64,000 bases of DNA from Turritopsis dohrnii (taxonomy: Eukaryota; Cnidaria; Hydrozoa; Anthoathecata; Oceaniidae), in assembly GCA_027922465.2 (NCBI GenBank), contig BQMF02000195.1, positions 434,001-498,000 of the forward strand, in the 5' to 3' direction. The notes beneath the pieces are model-generated. The model searched no databases, was not told the origin of the DNA, and worked only from the letters and a program-made list of their open reading frames with translations. Shown one piece after another: positions 13,101 through 22,493 of this stretch; position 1 is the first letter of the stretch; each line of letters opens with the position of its first letter. Both the position numbers and the translations under genes were made by a program.

Positions 13101-16100
13101 CAGGTAAGAAGCGTTTATTATCGCGTGTATTTGATTTTGTTTCGAAAACTTTCGTTTTTATAAATGTTACCTACCAAAGATAAGTATCGTTAGTTTTACA
13201 TTTGAATTATGTTGATACTGTACGTCGTTTTTCTAGCTTGTAAACCGGGTAATGAATCTCGATTTTATCATCTTCTCCATGAGTTCATCAGCAGTAAGCA
13301 AGGTTCTTTCTACAAGAACCACATCAATTTCGGTGCCGATGGGAAACGATTAATTGTTAGTAATGAAATTATGACACTTTCAGGCCTTCAGCTGTGAAGC
13401 TCAAACTTGTCAGTTCGTAGCACAACACACAAAAATAGGCCGCGAATGTTGTTGAAATTTACCCATTTTCACATGGAGAATCAAAAAGGGCTTAATCTTG
13501 TAACTCTTTCATATTCCCATCATAAAGACTTTACGAAAGCTTTTTAGATCTATGTGATGTTCTAAACGAGTATTGTTTTCACAGCTGATGACCTATATTT
13601 TTTGTATATCTGTGTGTGTAAAATCCTTGTTAAACTTTCGTACCAAAATATGTCGAGTAAATTTACTACTTAATAATCCATAGAGTCATATTTTTTCCTT
13701 TAGGCTGCTTCGATTCGTTTTCAACATACTGCGTTAGTTAGTTCATCAGAAGAGATTGCTGCATTGGAGTCAGTGAAAGATATTATCAAGCCATCTCCTG
13801 AAGATACTGAGCCCCATAGCTTGCTGCCGTTCGTCTACACATTTCCTTATATTAGCTGGGAAACGAATAAAGTAAGAAATAAGATTTGTGAGTTTCTTTA
13901 TTTACTTATACGATACTTACGCACCAACATGGGAGACCTTGAATACTGTAAGATACTGCCTTAAGAATATTCTCAGAACCTATAAATAAAATTATTTATT
14001 CAGTACGAGGTTTAGAAATACAGTTAAAAGTGGCTGTTAAACGTGCCTAAAATATAAGTAGAAGAACTTATTACGGTAGCAGCGAAAGCGAATACCGTAT
14101 TAAAACACCCTTGGACTCCTACTACTACTCCTCCTCCTCCTCCTACTACTACTACTCCTCCGGCCGAAACGGCAGTTTTTAGCCTACGATTTAGAGTATG
14201 CGAGTCCCCACTAAAAACTCAATATACATTCTAATGAACGAACGCAGCCTTTTGAATTTTCGAAGGTTTTCAATCACATACATTTAAAATACGTTTTCTT
14301 TGATATTTTATCACTTAATTGATGAAGGAATGGATATTAATCAAATAGGTCTACATAAAACTGGGACTTTTAGTTACTTTTATGGTACTGAATCAATGAA
14401 CTTTTGCACTTGAAAATAGATATGTTTTCCGTGTCAGTAAAGCACAGATCAGACTTTCTTATTACTTTCTACGTTTGTTAGCTATCTGTTCTGTCTTTGA
14501 ACATCAAGGTTTTCAAAAATCGAGTTAAAAAAGGCAGTTATCTGTTTGAATTCATTTTCGGTTTCAAAAAATTATAATTCAAAACATACATTTTTTTTTT
14601 CGAAGAAACGCTTTTTTTTTCTACATAAGCTCTTATAAAAACAACGTACGTTATAAACAGCTCATGCATGTATAATTCTTTTGTCTTCTAATAAATTAAA
14701 TTGCTGGTGTGTTGCGATTAGACCCTATTTACACGAGTTAGTAATTTTAAACATTATAATATCGTTTATGCCTGTTTTCCACCAGTAAGATATCTCAAGA
14801 AATAACGTTTACAGAACGTTTAAGAACTTAAAGTAAAATTTCAAATTTAAAAGTATTCTTGTGGCAAGTACTTTTGCTGCTACCGTTTTGCGCCATCTGG
14901 CTCTTGTTATATACTAGGTGATATCAACGGAATTGTTTCGTAATATACTATTGGCAGCCTTATCTGTTTTCGTCGTAACTTTGATTTTACTATCACATCT
15001 GTGGATGTCCTTGTTGGTTGTACTATGTGTAGCATTGGCGTTGGTGAGTAAATAGCTGTATCCTTTATTCATCCCAGTGGGCAAAAATTGTCAAGAATCA
15101 CTGCGACAGAGAGCATTTTCAATGAAATTTTATGTATAGTTCTATAGAGAGGTACTCCTCCGCAATGATTTTTCAACAAATTTGCCTGGTGGGTGATTAA
15201 AAAAGGATTTCTTTTGTTAATGAATTGTTGATGGATAGGATTGGTAACGTAATTTCAATTTCACTTTAGATTTAGAATATCATTGTAAAGGAAAACAATA
15301 CATCATTGTTCTTCGTAGATTGATATTGCTGGATATATGCATTACTGGGATCTGACTATCGATACAGTCACCACAATAATCATGGTACTGGCTATCGGAC
15401 TCACTGTGGATTACTCCGCACACATTGCTCACGGTTTCATGGTGGCTAAAAAAGGTGACAAAAATGGTATGAACATATAAGTGTATAAACGTTTTAGAAA
15501 CATAATGTTATGTTCCTGCGAAAATTTCAATTTGATTGTCTGTCTTTCCTTTGCAGAGCGAATGACAGAAGCACTTACAGAGATTGGACCAGCTGTTGTT
15601 CATGGTGGTATGAGCACCTTGTTGGCTTTCTTGTTGCTAGTTGCATCAGAATCATATGTCTTCTTTACATTCTTCAAGGTAAATATGAATAACATATTCA
15701 CTTCGTGAACTATGTTCATGGTCCCATGTAGATTTTACGTCAGATATATTTAATGAAGAAGTAATTAGATAAAACATACTCTCTTACTTCTATGAGCTAA
15801 ACGTTTGCTTCATTCAGAACATCTATACAGTGTGTCCCAGAGAATTTCGGTCTGAGATTTTAACAAGCTATAACTTTTCACACATATATCAGATTTTAGA
15901 GATTTTTACATCATTCGATAGCATTTCTTTTAAATAATTTAGGCCAACACCTTTGTAGTAAAAAGGATTTCTTAAAACTGTCACAGTCATTAACTCCTTA
16001 ATGGTTAATAAAAGTAAGTTTTCACGTGCGATTATTCCTTTGTTTATTAAGAACATGTCGTGGTGTTATTGAACACACTAAAATTATAATCTCATCACAA

Positions 16101-17830
16101 AGTTAAAAATTGTGAGACGGGGGCTTCTGCAAAATTTTTTGACATCATTTGAGTTATTTTTAGTTGCTACAAAATATTTTCTCCACTGAGATCCAGAGTC
16201 TATCAGAGTTAAGAAGTAAAATTGTTGACGCAGCAAATAATCCTAGACAAAATCAAAATTTTATTCGCCACTCTTTATGACAGTAAAAGCAAATCGCTGT
16301 GTCAAAAGGAACGGGGGACATGTTGAGACAGCTTAAAGTTTTGTTTTTAATGGCTCTTGTGTTTTACAGTCTTGACTTGGATATTGTTTTTGATAATGAC
16401 CTTTGATAGCTGTTATTGAAAGATGTGTTAATTAACCATTAAGAAGATAATTGGATTTTTTCATGGTAAAATCCTTAATTGTTTCTAAACTAAAAGATTT
16501 TGGCGAACAAAATGTATATTTTCAAAATCTATGAATAAAATCCTATTGAATGGTGTAAAAATTGTTGAAATCTGATATATGTGTGAAATATTATGAGCTG
16601 TTAAAATCTCAGACCGAAATTCTCTGGGACACACTGTATTGTAAAAAAACAATTTAAATGCCCATGCTTCTTCTTTCATAAATAATTTTGCTTCAATGCT
16701 CTTGAGGGGACTCTATCATCAAATCCCACGTTGATCTGCATTAACCAAGTTAATAATACAATGCATTAAATAACACAATAAAATCAAGTTTTAAGCATGT
16801 CAAGTATCAAAAGACTTTACGCTTACATTTTTACAACCATCGGGGTTAGAATTCTCACAGCAGAGATAAAGTTGTAATCTTTTATTTCAATGAATTCAAC
16901 ATCTTGAAACGAAGGAGTAATAAGTCATTAAATCTTGTGATAATTGACTTTTTAAAATTTAGCGACCGGTTTCGTATTTTCTTTCTTCGATTATTCTTTA
17001 TCCTTTTCAATTTCAAGAAGGAAAAATACGGCGTTGTAAAGATTTTTTCAAGGGCTTTCTCCTCATATAAGATTTGTTGTATTTCGAAAAATAACTTTGC
17101 CAAAAATTGAGAAACTTTTTCTGGCCCCAATTATTTTGAGACACACTGTAGACGTCGCATTAAGACATTAAGGACATAACGTTAGCAACCGCATCTTTAT
17201 TGTTTAAAGGTGCAAAATCTTTTATGCCGTTATGTGACATCTGACACTCTCAATTAAAGTAATTGCTCATGTAAAATTTTTTCAAACGTGCGTAACATTG
17301 GCTTTGTTAAAGGGAAAGCGATAAAAAATTGTTACATAACTGTTTTTGTTTTAGGAAATTGATCTTATTGTTAAACATCTTAGTTGATCGTTAAGAAATC
17401 AATGAGTTTTTTCAAACTTATTTTTTGAATTTCTCTTCTTCTACTTTTCCATTTTCTACAAAAATTACATCACCAGAAAGACCAAAAATTAAGGATTCCA
17501 TCGATATAAAATTTATAAAAATTAATTGGACATTTTCTTAAAAAATGCAATGAAATTTTTTGAAGTTTTGAAACACACTGTATATTGAAACCACGAGCGG
17601 CATTATTTTCATTTATAGGTCTCTTATTTACTTAATTTTACATTACTGTTTGGCAGGTGTTCTTCTTGGTTGTTTCTTTTGGTATGTTTCACGGAATGGT
17701 GTTCCTTCCAATCGTTCTCAGTGTTATCGGGCCTAAACCCTATGACAGCACATTCAAAGAAGGTGAAACCACGGGGTCTGCAAGAACTAATAAGGTCATA
17801 CCGAAGAGTGATATTGGAGAAGAAACCTGA
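1196..17830 (+). CDS. Patched domain-containing (PTCHD/Ptr-like) membrane protein, 19 exons
   Basis: Exons inferred from GT-AG sites and phase: 1196-1305, 1410-1662, 1735-1811, 1918-2037, 2144-2294, 2824-2918, 2995-3115, 3888-4011, 10512-10624, 11071-11133, 11219-11470, 11881-12018, 12884-13103, 13237-13355, 13704-13871, 14918-15043, 15319-15466, 15557-15678, 17657-17830. They sum to 2694 nt (897 residues plus stop), a normal length for the family. Exon 2 carries the family signature: a first membrane helix, then ENRGEKNWV and HKEWVDNHFPSDFR. Exons 7-11 form the sterol-sensing-domain helices, with GIGVDD at residues 351-356. The second half holds GLTVDY at 777-782. Both RND-type GxxxD motifs, thought to serve proton coupling, are therefore intact. 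Expected role: a 12-helix plasma-membrane or vesicle transporter-like protein acting on sterols or lipids; the substrate is unknown. The C-terminal tail is short and hydrophilic. Intron 8 (6.5 kb) and intron 18 are filled with transposons. Least certain: the exon 14 donor (gttagt) and the precise first ATG. Confidence 0.9.
2395..2702 (+). mobile_element. Possible divergent tRNA-derived SINE
   Basis: It lies in intron 5 of the Patched-domain gene. The stretch gagttcaatcgcgg resembles a Pol III B box, and the 3' end at about 2665-2702 is an (AAAT)n-like tail, as many SINEs have. No second copy was found in the window and the A box is weak, so this is a tentative call. Confidence 0.4.
4312..4388. 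repeat. 20-bp tandem repeat
   Basis: About 3.8 copies of a 20-bp unit of the form acttcaaaccacayagaacc, placed just before the LINE relic in intron 8. Confidence 0.85.
4500..5045 (+). pseudogene. CR1-like LINE reverse transcriptase relic
   Basis: Conceptual translation with several stops and frame changes resembles the region between endonuclease and reverse transcriptase of the LINE at 18-22 kb. The clearest stretch, around 4795-4860, reads as QQIRDDCSTEHDQIP and parallels LRNDCSTGHDQLP of the fuller copy. A degraded match to its KISPIPK segment follows at about 4950-4990. It is a dead fragment of the same or a sister family. Confidence 0.65.
5735..6035. repeat. Interspersed repeat, copy 1
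   Basis: It shares long blocks with 40737-41215, for example ttagcgggattcg, catgtttcgtttacacgaaa, gagttgttcgtgaattttt and gtgtaacaggctc. The second copy carries an extra Tc1-type insertion. A 113-codon minus-strand open frame (5959-6300) overlaps the right side of this copy; its product is not recognised and it may be a remnant of the element's gene. Confidence 0.65.
6300..6645. mobile_element. MITE-like stretch with repeated GCGTTWATTAGAGGGG motifs
   Basis: The motifs gcgttaattagaggg and gcgtttattagagggg recur several times in direct orientation, with an inverted counterpart near the left end (aaacgcccagggcgttt). The same style of sequence, in the opposite sense (taataagcgccc), recurs at about 36.9-37.5 kb, and weakly near 57.65 kb. 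This fits a non-autonomous DNA transposon family, but the exact ends were not defined. Confidence 0.5.
7004..7960. repeat. Repeat copy 1, split by a MITE
   Basis: Blocks at 7010-7168 and 7681-7960 match 8565-8900 closely (for example aagttgttattataaaaag, cgatacggttgttaa, atgatcaataaaacagac, gccgctgttgatggtgttg). The copy at 8565 lacks the 507-bp insert, which confirms that the insert is a later arrival. Parts also match, reversed, the sequence at 40830-41030. Confidence 0.7.
7171..7677. mobile_element. Harbinger-like MITE with TTA target duplication
   Basis: This 507-bp element has terminal inverted repeats of about 60 bp starting GGGGCTGTTTATATGAGA, with few mismatches between the two ends. 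It is flanked by TTA on both sides (7168-7170, 7678-7680). The interior has further short palindromes built on cgggac/gtcccg. It has no coding capacity. A three-base TWA target duplication is typical of PIF/Harbinger elements, so the family assignment is inference. The near-identical arms suggest recent mobilisation. Confidence 0.85.
8019..8045. repeat. Terminal-inverted-repeat tip of a Tc1/mariner-type MITE
   Basis: gtgcccactttctggtgg followed by acacactg and TA. The inverted counterpart starts at 8493 (cagtgtgtccaccagaaagt). The two tips point away from each other's interior, so they are ends of two separate insertions rather than one element. Confidence 0.55.
8098..9221 (+). pseudogene. 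Tc1-like transposase pseudogene
   Basis: The N-terminal part (8098-8490) encodes a helix-turn-helix DNA-binding region starting MGKKGDLTSDEKSKIVQ, with two internal stops. After an insertion, 8895-8960 reads as a piece of the catalytic core (MFWAAIIKDELVD), and 8991-9221 holds the classic C-terminal SPDLNPIENLWSIIK motif with the second catalytic region and a natural stop. Stops, frame breaks and the insertion make it non-functional. Confidence 0.85.
8493..8890. repeat. Repeat DNA inserted into the Tc1 transposase
   Basis: It begins with a cagtgtgtccacc tip and ends near an aacattatgaaacacactg tip; between these it is the second copy of the repeat at 7004-7960. The two tips differ, so this may be a mosaic of two insertions. 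Confidence 0.6.
14118..14160. repeat. Trinucleotide microsatellite (TAC/TCC)
   Basis: A run of tac and tcc triplets in intron 15 of the Patched-domain gene. Similar runs occur at the right end of the 128-bp-repeat elements (24538-24563, 42721-42757). Confidence 0.85.
15074..15199. repeat. Short interspersed repeat (cccagtgggc family), copy 1
   Basis: About 125 bp starting cccagtgggcaaaaattg and containing actcctccgcaatg and tttttcaacaaatt. A similar copy lies at 47922-48034 and a more divergent one at about 39618-39680. Copies sit in an intron or a spacer. The family is unknown. Confidence 0.6.
15828..16636. mobile_element. Mariner/Tc1-type MITE, 809 bp, TA target duplication
   Basis: Both ends start CAGTGTGTCCCAGAGAATTT in inverted orientation, are flanked by TA, and extend into imperfect inverted arms of about 130 bp (for example atatatcagattt against aaatctgatatat). 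It lies in the last intron of the Patched-domain gene. No transposase reading frame was seen inside. Confidence 0.85.
17141..17582. repeat. Two solitary Tc1/mariner-type tips
   Basis: Right-end tips reading gagacacactgTA (ends 17148) and gaaacacactgTA (ends 17580) lie in intron 18. Matching left ends were not found, so these are truncated or nested copies. Confidence 0.5.
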
Positions 17831-18534
17831 AATATTTAGACAGTACATTCTGTATATTGTTTACGTGAATGTTATGTATTTGCTTTGTTTTGTTTTTGTT
17901 ATCATGTTATTGCAGAGGTGTTACGTGTAGTGCTTAAATTGAGTACAATTGAAAGCCGAATGGTTTGAATTCGTTTGCAACCTTGTGGGCGGATTTAAAA
18001 AGTGATTTAAGAATCTGTTCAAGCTATTGCAAAAACATCACGAGTGTCCTTAAGTGAACAAGAAGTCACATGGCTTGAAGACTTCTGAGCTTGTCACATT
18101 TACGTATCTACTTTCCACACTAAGGAGCCATTCAATAATTACGTCACGCTACATTTAATTTTTTAGAACCACCCCCACCCCGCAACCCTCGTCACGCTCC
18201 GTCACGTTTTAATATAAAAACCCCTTGAACGACAAGACTTTTTTTTCGTGACTAACGTCAAAAGAGTGAAAATTAAAGTCTTTTATTGAAATTTTTTACG
18301 TTAATTAAAAAAGAACTTTGCTGATTTCTGTTGCAAAAGATGAAGTTTGTTCTGCTGTTTCTGATGGTGTATTTTGTTGCATGGAAAACCGAATATTGCC
18401 GCTGTGAATCAACGTCAAAAGATCAAAACAATCAGCCGACAGCTACTCGTCGTATCCAGTCCAACAAAAGACGATTCTGTGCGCCGATTAACATCTACGC
18501 GAACAATTCAGCCAGGTTTCAGTTTGTTATTTCT

Positions 18535-18561
18535 GGTGATATTGAAACGAACCCCGGTCCA
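18535..18561 (+). other. 2A-like ribosome-skipping motif in the LINE
   Basis: The codons give GDIETNPGP, preceded by QFVIS. This fits the D(V/I)ExNPGP consensus of 2A 'StopGo' peptides, in which the ribosome skips the final Gly-Pro bond. 2A-like sequences at the N-terminus of LINE proteins are known from other animals. Function here is inferred from the motif only. Confidence 0.85.
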
Positions 18562-18647
18562 CTCACTTGTCCCATCTGCGAAAAAAATGTCAGGAAGAAC
18601 TCGTATCATCTGGAATGCAAAGTTTGTCTAAACACCACACATGTCAA

Positions 18648-18948
18648 GCGATGGTGTAGTGGTTAGTATCTTTGAGTGCGACCGCTGCGACTCGTGTTCG
18701 AGTCCAGTTATGTCGTATCTCGATACTCCACTCCGATGCGCTTTAAAAGCAGCGTATCAGCCCATTAGGAGCCATCGACTCACTGCACACTGGCCTTAGG
18801 GCAAGTTAGAGCAATGCTATACGTATCTCTGGCGGTCAGTCAACTACTAGTTGCAATTCGGCGGACAGAAGAACCAACCAATACGGATGGAAGCCCAAGG
18901 ACTAGAAACTCTCGGTTACTTACTTACTTACTTACTTACTTCATCGAA
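18648..18948 (+). mobile_element. tRNA-derived SINE, copy 1 (inserted in the LINE)
   Basis: About 300 bp with a tRNA-like head: gatggtgtagtggttagta (A-box-like) and gtgttcgagtccag (B box). A body of about 200 bp follows, ending in an (ACTT)n tail. The 7-bp sequence ATGTCAA flanks it on both sides (18641-18647, 18949-18955) as a target-site duplication. Removing it restores the LINE reading frame across the finger. A second copy lies at 45915. Confidence 0.9.
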
Positions 18949-21900
18949 ATGTCAAAAACTTTGAAAAACACTCTTTGTGGACATGTAATAACTGTCTGCT
19001 AACTGAACTACCATTTAATAACGCGAATATTGACTGTTACCTGCTGCCTCAAGCTGTTAACGTAAATGCTGCTCCTGAACCAACGAATGTTTCAGACCAG
19101 CTCAACATCCTAAACTCAAACAGAAATCTCTACAGTATTGGTCACCTGAATATCCAATGTATCAAAAGCAAAACCGCTCAACTCGAGGCTATGCTTATGA
19201 GACACCAGTTCGACATCTTAACAATTTCAGAGACCTGGTTGGTTGAAAACCCCGGACTCGTAAAATAGCTCACGTTCTCTGGATACGCCCCGTTCATATG
19301 TAACAACAGAACTGGCCAACGCGGCGGAGGAGTTGGTGCTTATTTCAAAGACGGAATCAAACACAAACTGAGAGCCGATATCGTGAAGAAAGAACCTACC
19401 ATCGAACATCAATGGTTTGAAGTGAAGGGTAAGAACAGTCCTTTCCTTCTTGCCGTTTTCTATCAACCCAGCTCCGATGATGCAGATAAACGAATCTGGT
19501 TGCAAAAATTTGAAGCGTTGATTTCCTATGTCCACACCATCTGGTCCGACCCTATCGTCATCACGGGTGATAATAACATCGACGTTCTAAAACATAACTA
19601 CGACGTCGCCGACGAATACAGAGAAACGCTTGATCGTCTTGGATTACGCCAACAAATAACAAAACCAACACGAAAAGGAAAGACCTGCATTGATCATATC
19701 ATAACCACGTTCCCGAAAGTCACCCATGAGGACGTTATCCCTTGTGATGAGATGAGTGACCACGATGCTGCATTTGTCATTTGTAACTTGCGTAAGCCAC
19801 GTTTTGAGCCGAGGTTTAGATACATCCGCATTGAAAAGAACTTTAATTCGAACTTGTTCACAGCTGAAGTCGAACAGCTACCTTTCAATCTTGTTTATGC
19901 TCTCGATACACCGGAACAAAAACTAGACACCTTTAACGACCTGTTTATCACCTGCTTAAATCGCCACGCCCCACCCGTCAAACAAAAAATTACCCGTCCA
20001 CCTGCCCCGTGGTTAAAGGATCTTAATATTAACGAAAAGCAAAAAGAAAGAGATCACCTTCGAATGAAATGTAACTCATCACAATCAGACGAAGATTGGG
20101 TTGTTTTTCGAAACGCTCGAAACGAACTGAAAAGACTTATTAGACTAGCCAAATCTAACTTTTATAGACGAGCATTGTCTTCCAAACGGCCGAAGGAGGT
20201 TTGGTCAACTATCCATTGCATCTTGAAACCATGCCCGCACAAGATCAATGCTGATCCTGACACCCTCAACAAGCACTTTAACACGACTGCTGGAAGACTG
20301 CTCAACTCAAAACCAAAATCGGAACATGTATTGCACCAACTTATCGAACAACTACCTGAACCCGAAAATCCGTTCACAATTGCTGAAGTTTCCTACGCTG
20401 ACGTTCGTAAAGCCATACTTGGTCTTCGCAACGACTGTTCAACCGGTCATGATCAATTGCCATCAAAATACCTAAAACTCTGTAGTAACGAGATATGCAG
20501 TCCAGTATGCCACATAATCAACACCTCCATCAAGGAATCCGTCTTCCCTAATCAATGGAAGATATCCAAAATCAGCCCAATCCCAAAGATCGATAGCCCA
20601 GCTGAACCAAGCGATTACAGACCAGTATCCATTTTGCCTATCCTTTCGAAAGTGTATGAAAGACTCATTATGATTCAAATGACTAACTTTCTTGAAAATG
20701 AGGAGCTACTCTCAACGAACCAGTCAGGGTTCCGGAAGGGACATTGTACAGTCACAACATGCATCAAAATCAAGAACGACATCTTAAAAGCAATGAATCG
20801 TGGTGAGATTACCCTTGCTGTCCTTAATGATTTTTCGAAAGCATTTGACACAGTCGATTTTGAGACACTAGTTAAGAAAATTCACACACTACGCTTCTCG
20901 AGAAAATCATTACTCATCATCTCCAACTATCTAAGTCATCGTTATCAATACGTTCAAATCGATGACAAAAAATCCTCCGTCCTCGACGTCACCAATGGAG
21001 TACCACAAGGCGGTACACTTGGTCCGATCCTTTTCAACATTTACGTACACGACATGGCTGCTACCACCACCGCCAAATGTGTTCAATATGCCGATGACAC
21101 CAGTATCTACCGTCATACGAAACCGACGGCACTGGAAAGCTGTACAAAAGACATGAACTCTGACGTCAACGAATCTGATTTTCAATGCAACGAAAACTAA
21201 GTCGATGCTCTTTGCTACAAAACAAATGGCAAGGAGGCATAACTTTGATCTTGACATCAAATCGAACAACGGTAAACCAATCGAACGAGTTTCATCTTTC
21301 AAGCTTCTCGGCGTAACCTTCTCAGAGGACCTTACATGGAACAATCATGTCAAAAATGTCACGACAAAGGCTTATGGAACGCTTAAAAGCCTCTCGCTTA
21401 TAAAGAGGTATCTTCCGTATCATCTGCGTAAGCAACTCGCCGAGACGCTGGTTCTAAGCAAATTGGACTATGGCATCGCAGTTATCAACAATGCCCCATC
21501 GTACCTGTTTAACCAGCTACAAAAAGTTCAAAACGCTGCAGCCAGCTTTGTCAGGAAAAGCTATTCTAGATGTTCCGATGTTATCGACATAAAATGGCTT
21601 CCGATGAAAGAACGCTCGGAACATGGTATTGCAAAACTGGCTTGGAAGTCCATCAATAAAAACGATTGGCCGAAATTCTTGCCAATGGAAAGAGACGAGA
21701 ACATTCGTCAACGTCCGTTAAGAGATGAACAGATTGGAGGTACGAAATTACGTCGAACCTCGAACATTCATGCTTCTTTTGAGTTTGAAGCTTCAAGTAT
21801 ATTCAATGAACTACCAAAGGCTTGTCGTAACTCATTGAGTTAGAAAGATTTTTTTGTACAAACAAAACATTATTTTTTAGACAAAGCTCTTGCTAGGAGC

Positions 21901-21960
21901 TTATAGTAGTTTTTATTTTTGTTTTTTTGGTTTTTTTTGTTTTTTTTAGACGCTACATAT

Positions 21961-22493
21961 ATACTTTACACGCGATTTCAGATGGTGAACTTTCGAATTT
22001 TGCTTGCTTTGAAGTTATGCGGAATTAAGACTCTCAAGAATAATGACATTTTGTATATATGGATGAAATGAAGTCAAAGTTAATCAAACTCTCAAAGTTA
22101 AAAACAAAATGTTTTCTCGATGCTGTATTATTTATAAGGCTGGTTTTCCTAAAATGCCGATCAATAACTTAACTTAAGGAGTGTTAGTTTCAGGAGTCTT
22201 AATTTCGCTTAACACCAGAAGGAGGTAACAAAAAGTAAGAACAACAATACTTTTATCCTTGTGTTACTTTTTGTGTTTTTACAAGGCAATCCACTATTTC
22301 TTCATATTTGAATTTTCTTTCTCTAAAGGAGACTTAAAATAACACTGCTTAGTTTCTATGTGAATAAATTCAATGAAGTCTTCATTTACTAAAGGAATCC
22401 TAATTTACAGATACAAAGCCGAACAATTTTTGGATAATATTGAGGCCCTATTATTTTACTGGGTGAGATGAAACTAATATAGAAACAAGAAGC
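21961..22493. other. Spacer between the LINE and the 128-bp-repeat element
   Basis: AT-rich; no gene or recognisable repeat seen. Confidence 0.4.

Larger units (their letters stand above)
18331..21843 (+). pseudogene. LINE polyprotein: signal-like segment, 2A-like motif, zinc finger, endonuclease, reverse transcriptase
   Basis: Domains in order. First, a hydrophobic N-terminus (residues about 4-20, MKFVLLFLMVYFVAW) like a signal peptide. Next, a 2A-like motif at residues 69-77. Then a cysteine/histidine finger starting CPICEKN, split by a SINE, with its tail (WTCNNC) resuming at 18975. Then an APE-type endonuclease with SETWL, TGDNNID and MSDHDA motifs. Then a reverse transcriptase with SDYRPVSILP, NDFSKAFDT, GVPQGGTLGPILFN and QYADDTS, followed by a thumb and C-terminal part in another frame from 21205. 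In life this would copy element RNA into nicked genomic DNA. The stop at 19266, the frame change near 21170 and the SINE mean this copy cannot make the full protein, although all reverse transcriptase motifs are intact. The family assignment (CR1/L2-like) rests on motif style. Confidence 0.88.
18120..21960 (+). mobile_element. CR1-like non-LTR retrotransposon (LINE)
   Basis: A nearly full-length element downstream of the Patched-domain gene, with a 5' leader, one long (broken) reading frame and a short T-rich 3' region. The extreme 5' end is uncertain: 18125-18210 (ccattcaataattacgtcac) looks like another widespread repeat and may or may not belong. Disruptions are a SINE in the zinc-finger part, a TAG stop at 19266-19268, and an indel at about 21150-21185. 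Confidence 0.85.

Noticed and set aside
18648..18720. tRNA-like sequence with A and B boxes (also at 45915-45985)
   Set aside because: Both copies continue into the same 200-bp body and an (ACTT)n tail, and they do not fold as a full cloverleaf with acceptor stem; they are SINE heads, not tRNA genes.
19227..21711. Minus-strand open frames across the LINE
   Set aside because: Antisense shadows of the endonuclease-reverse transcriptase frame.
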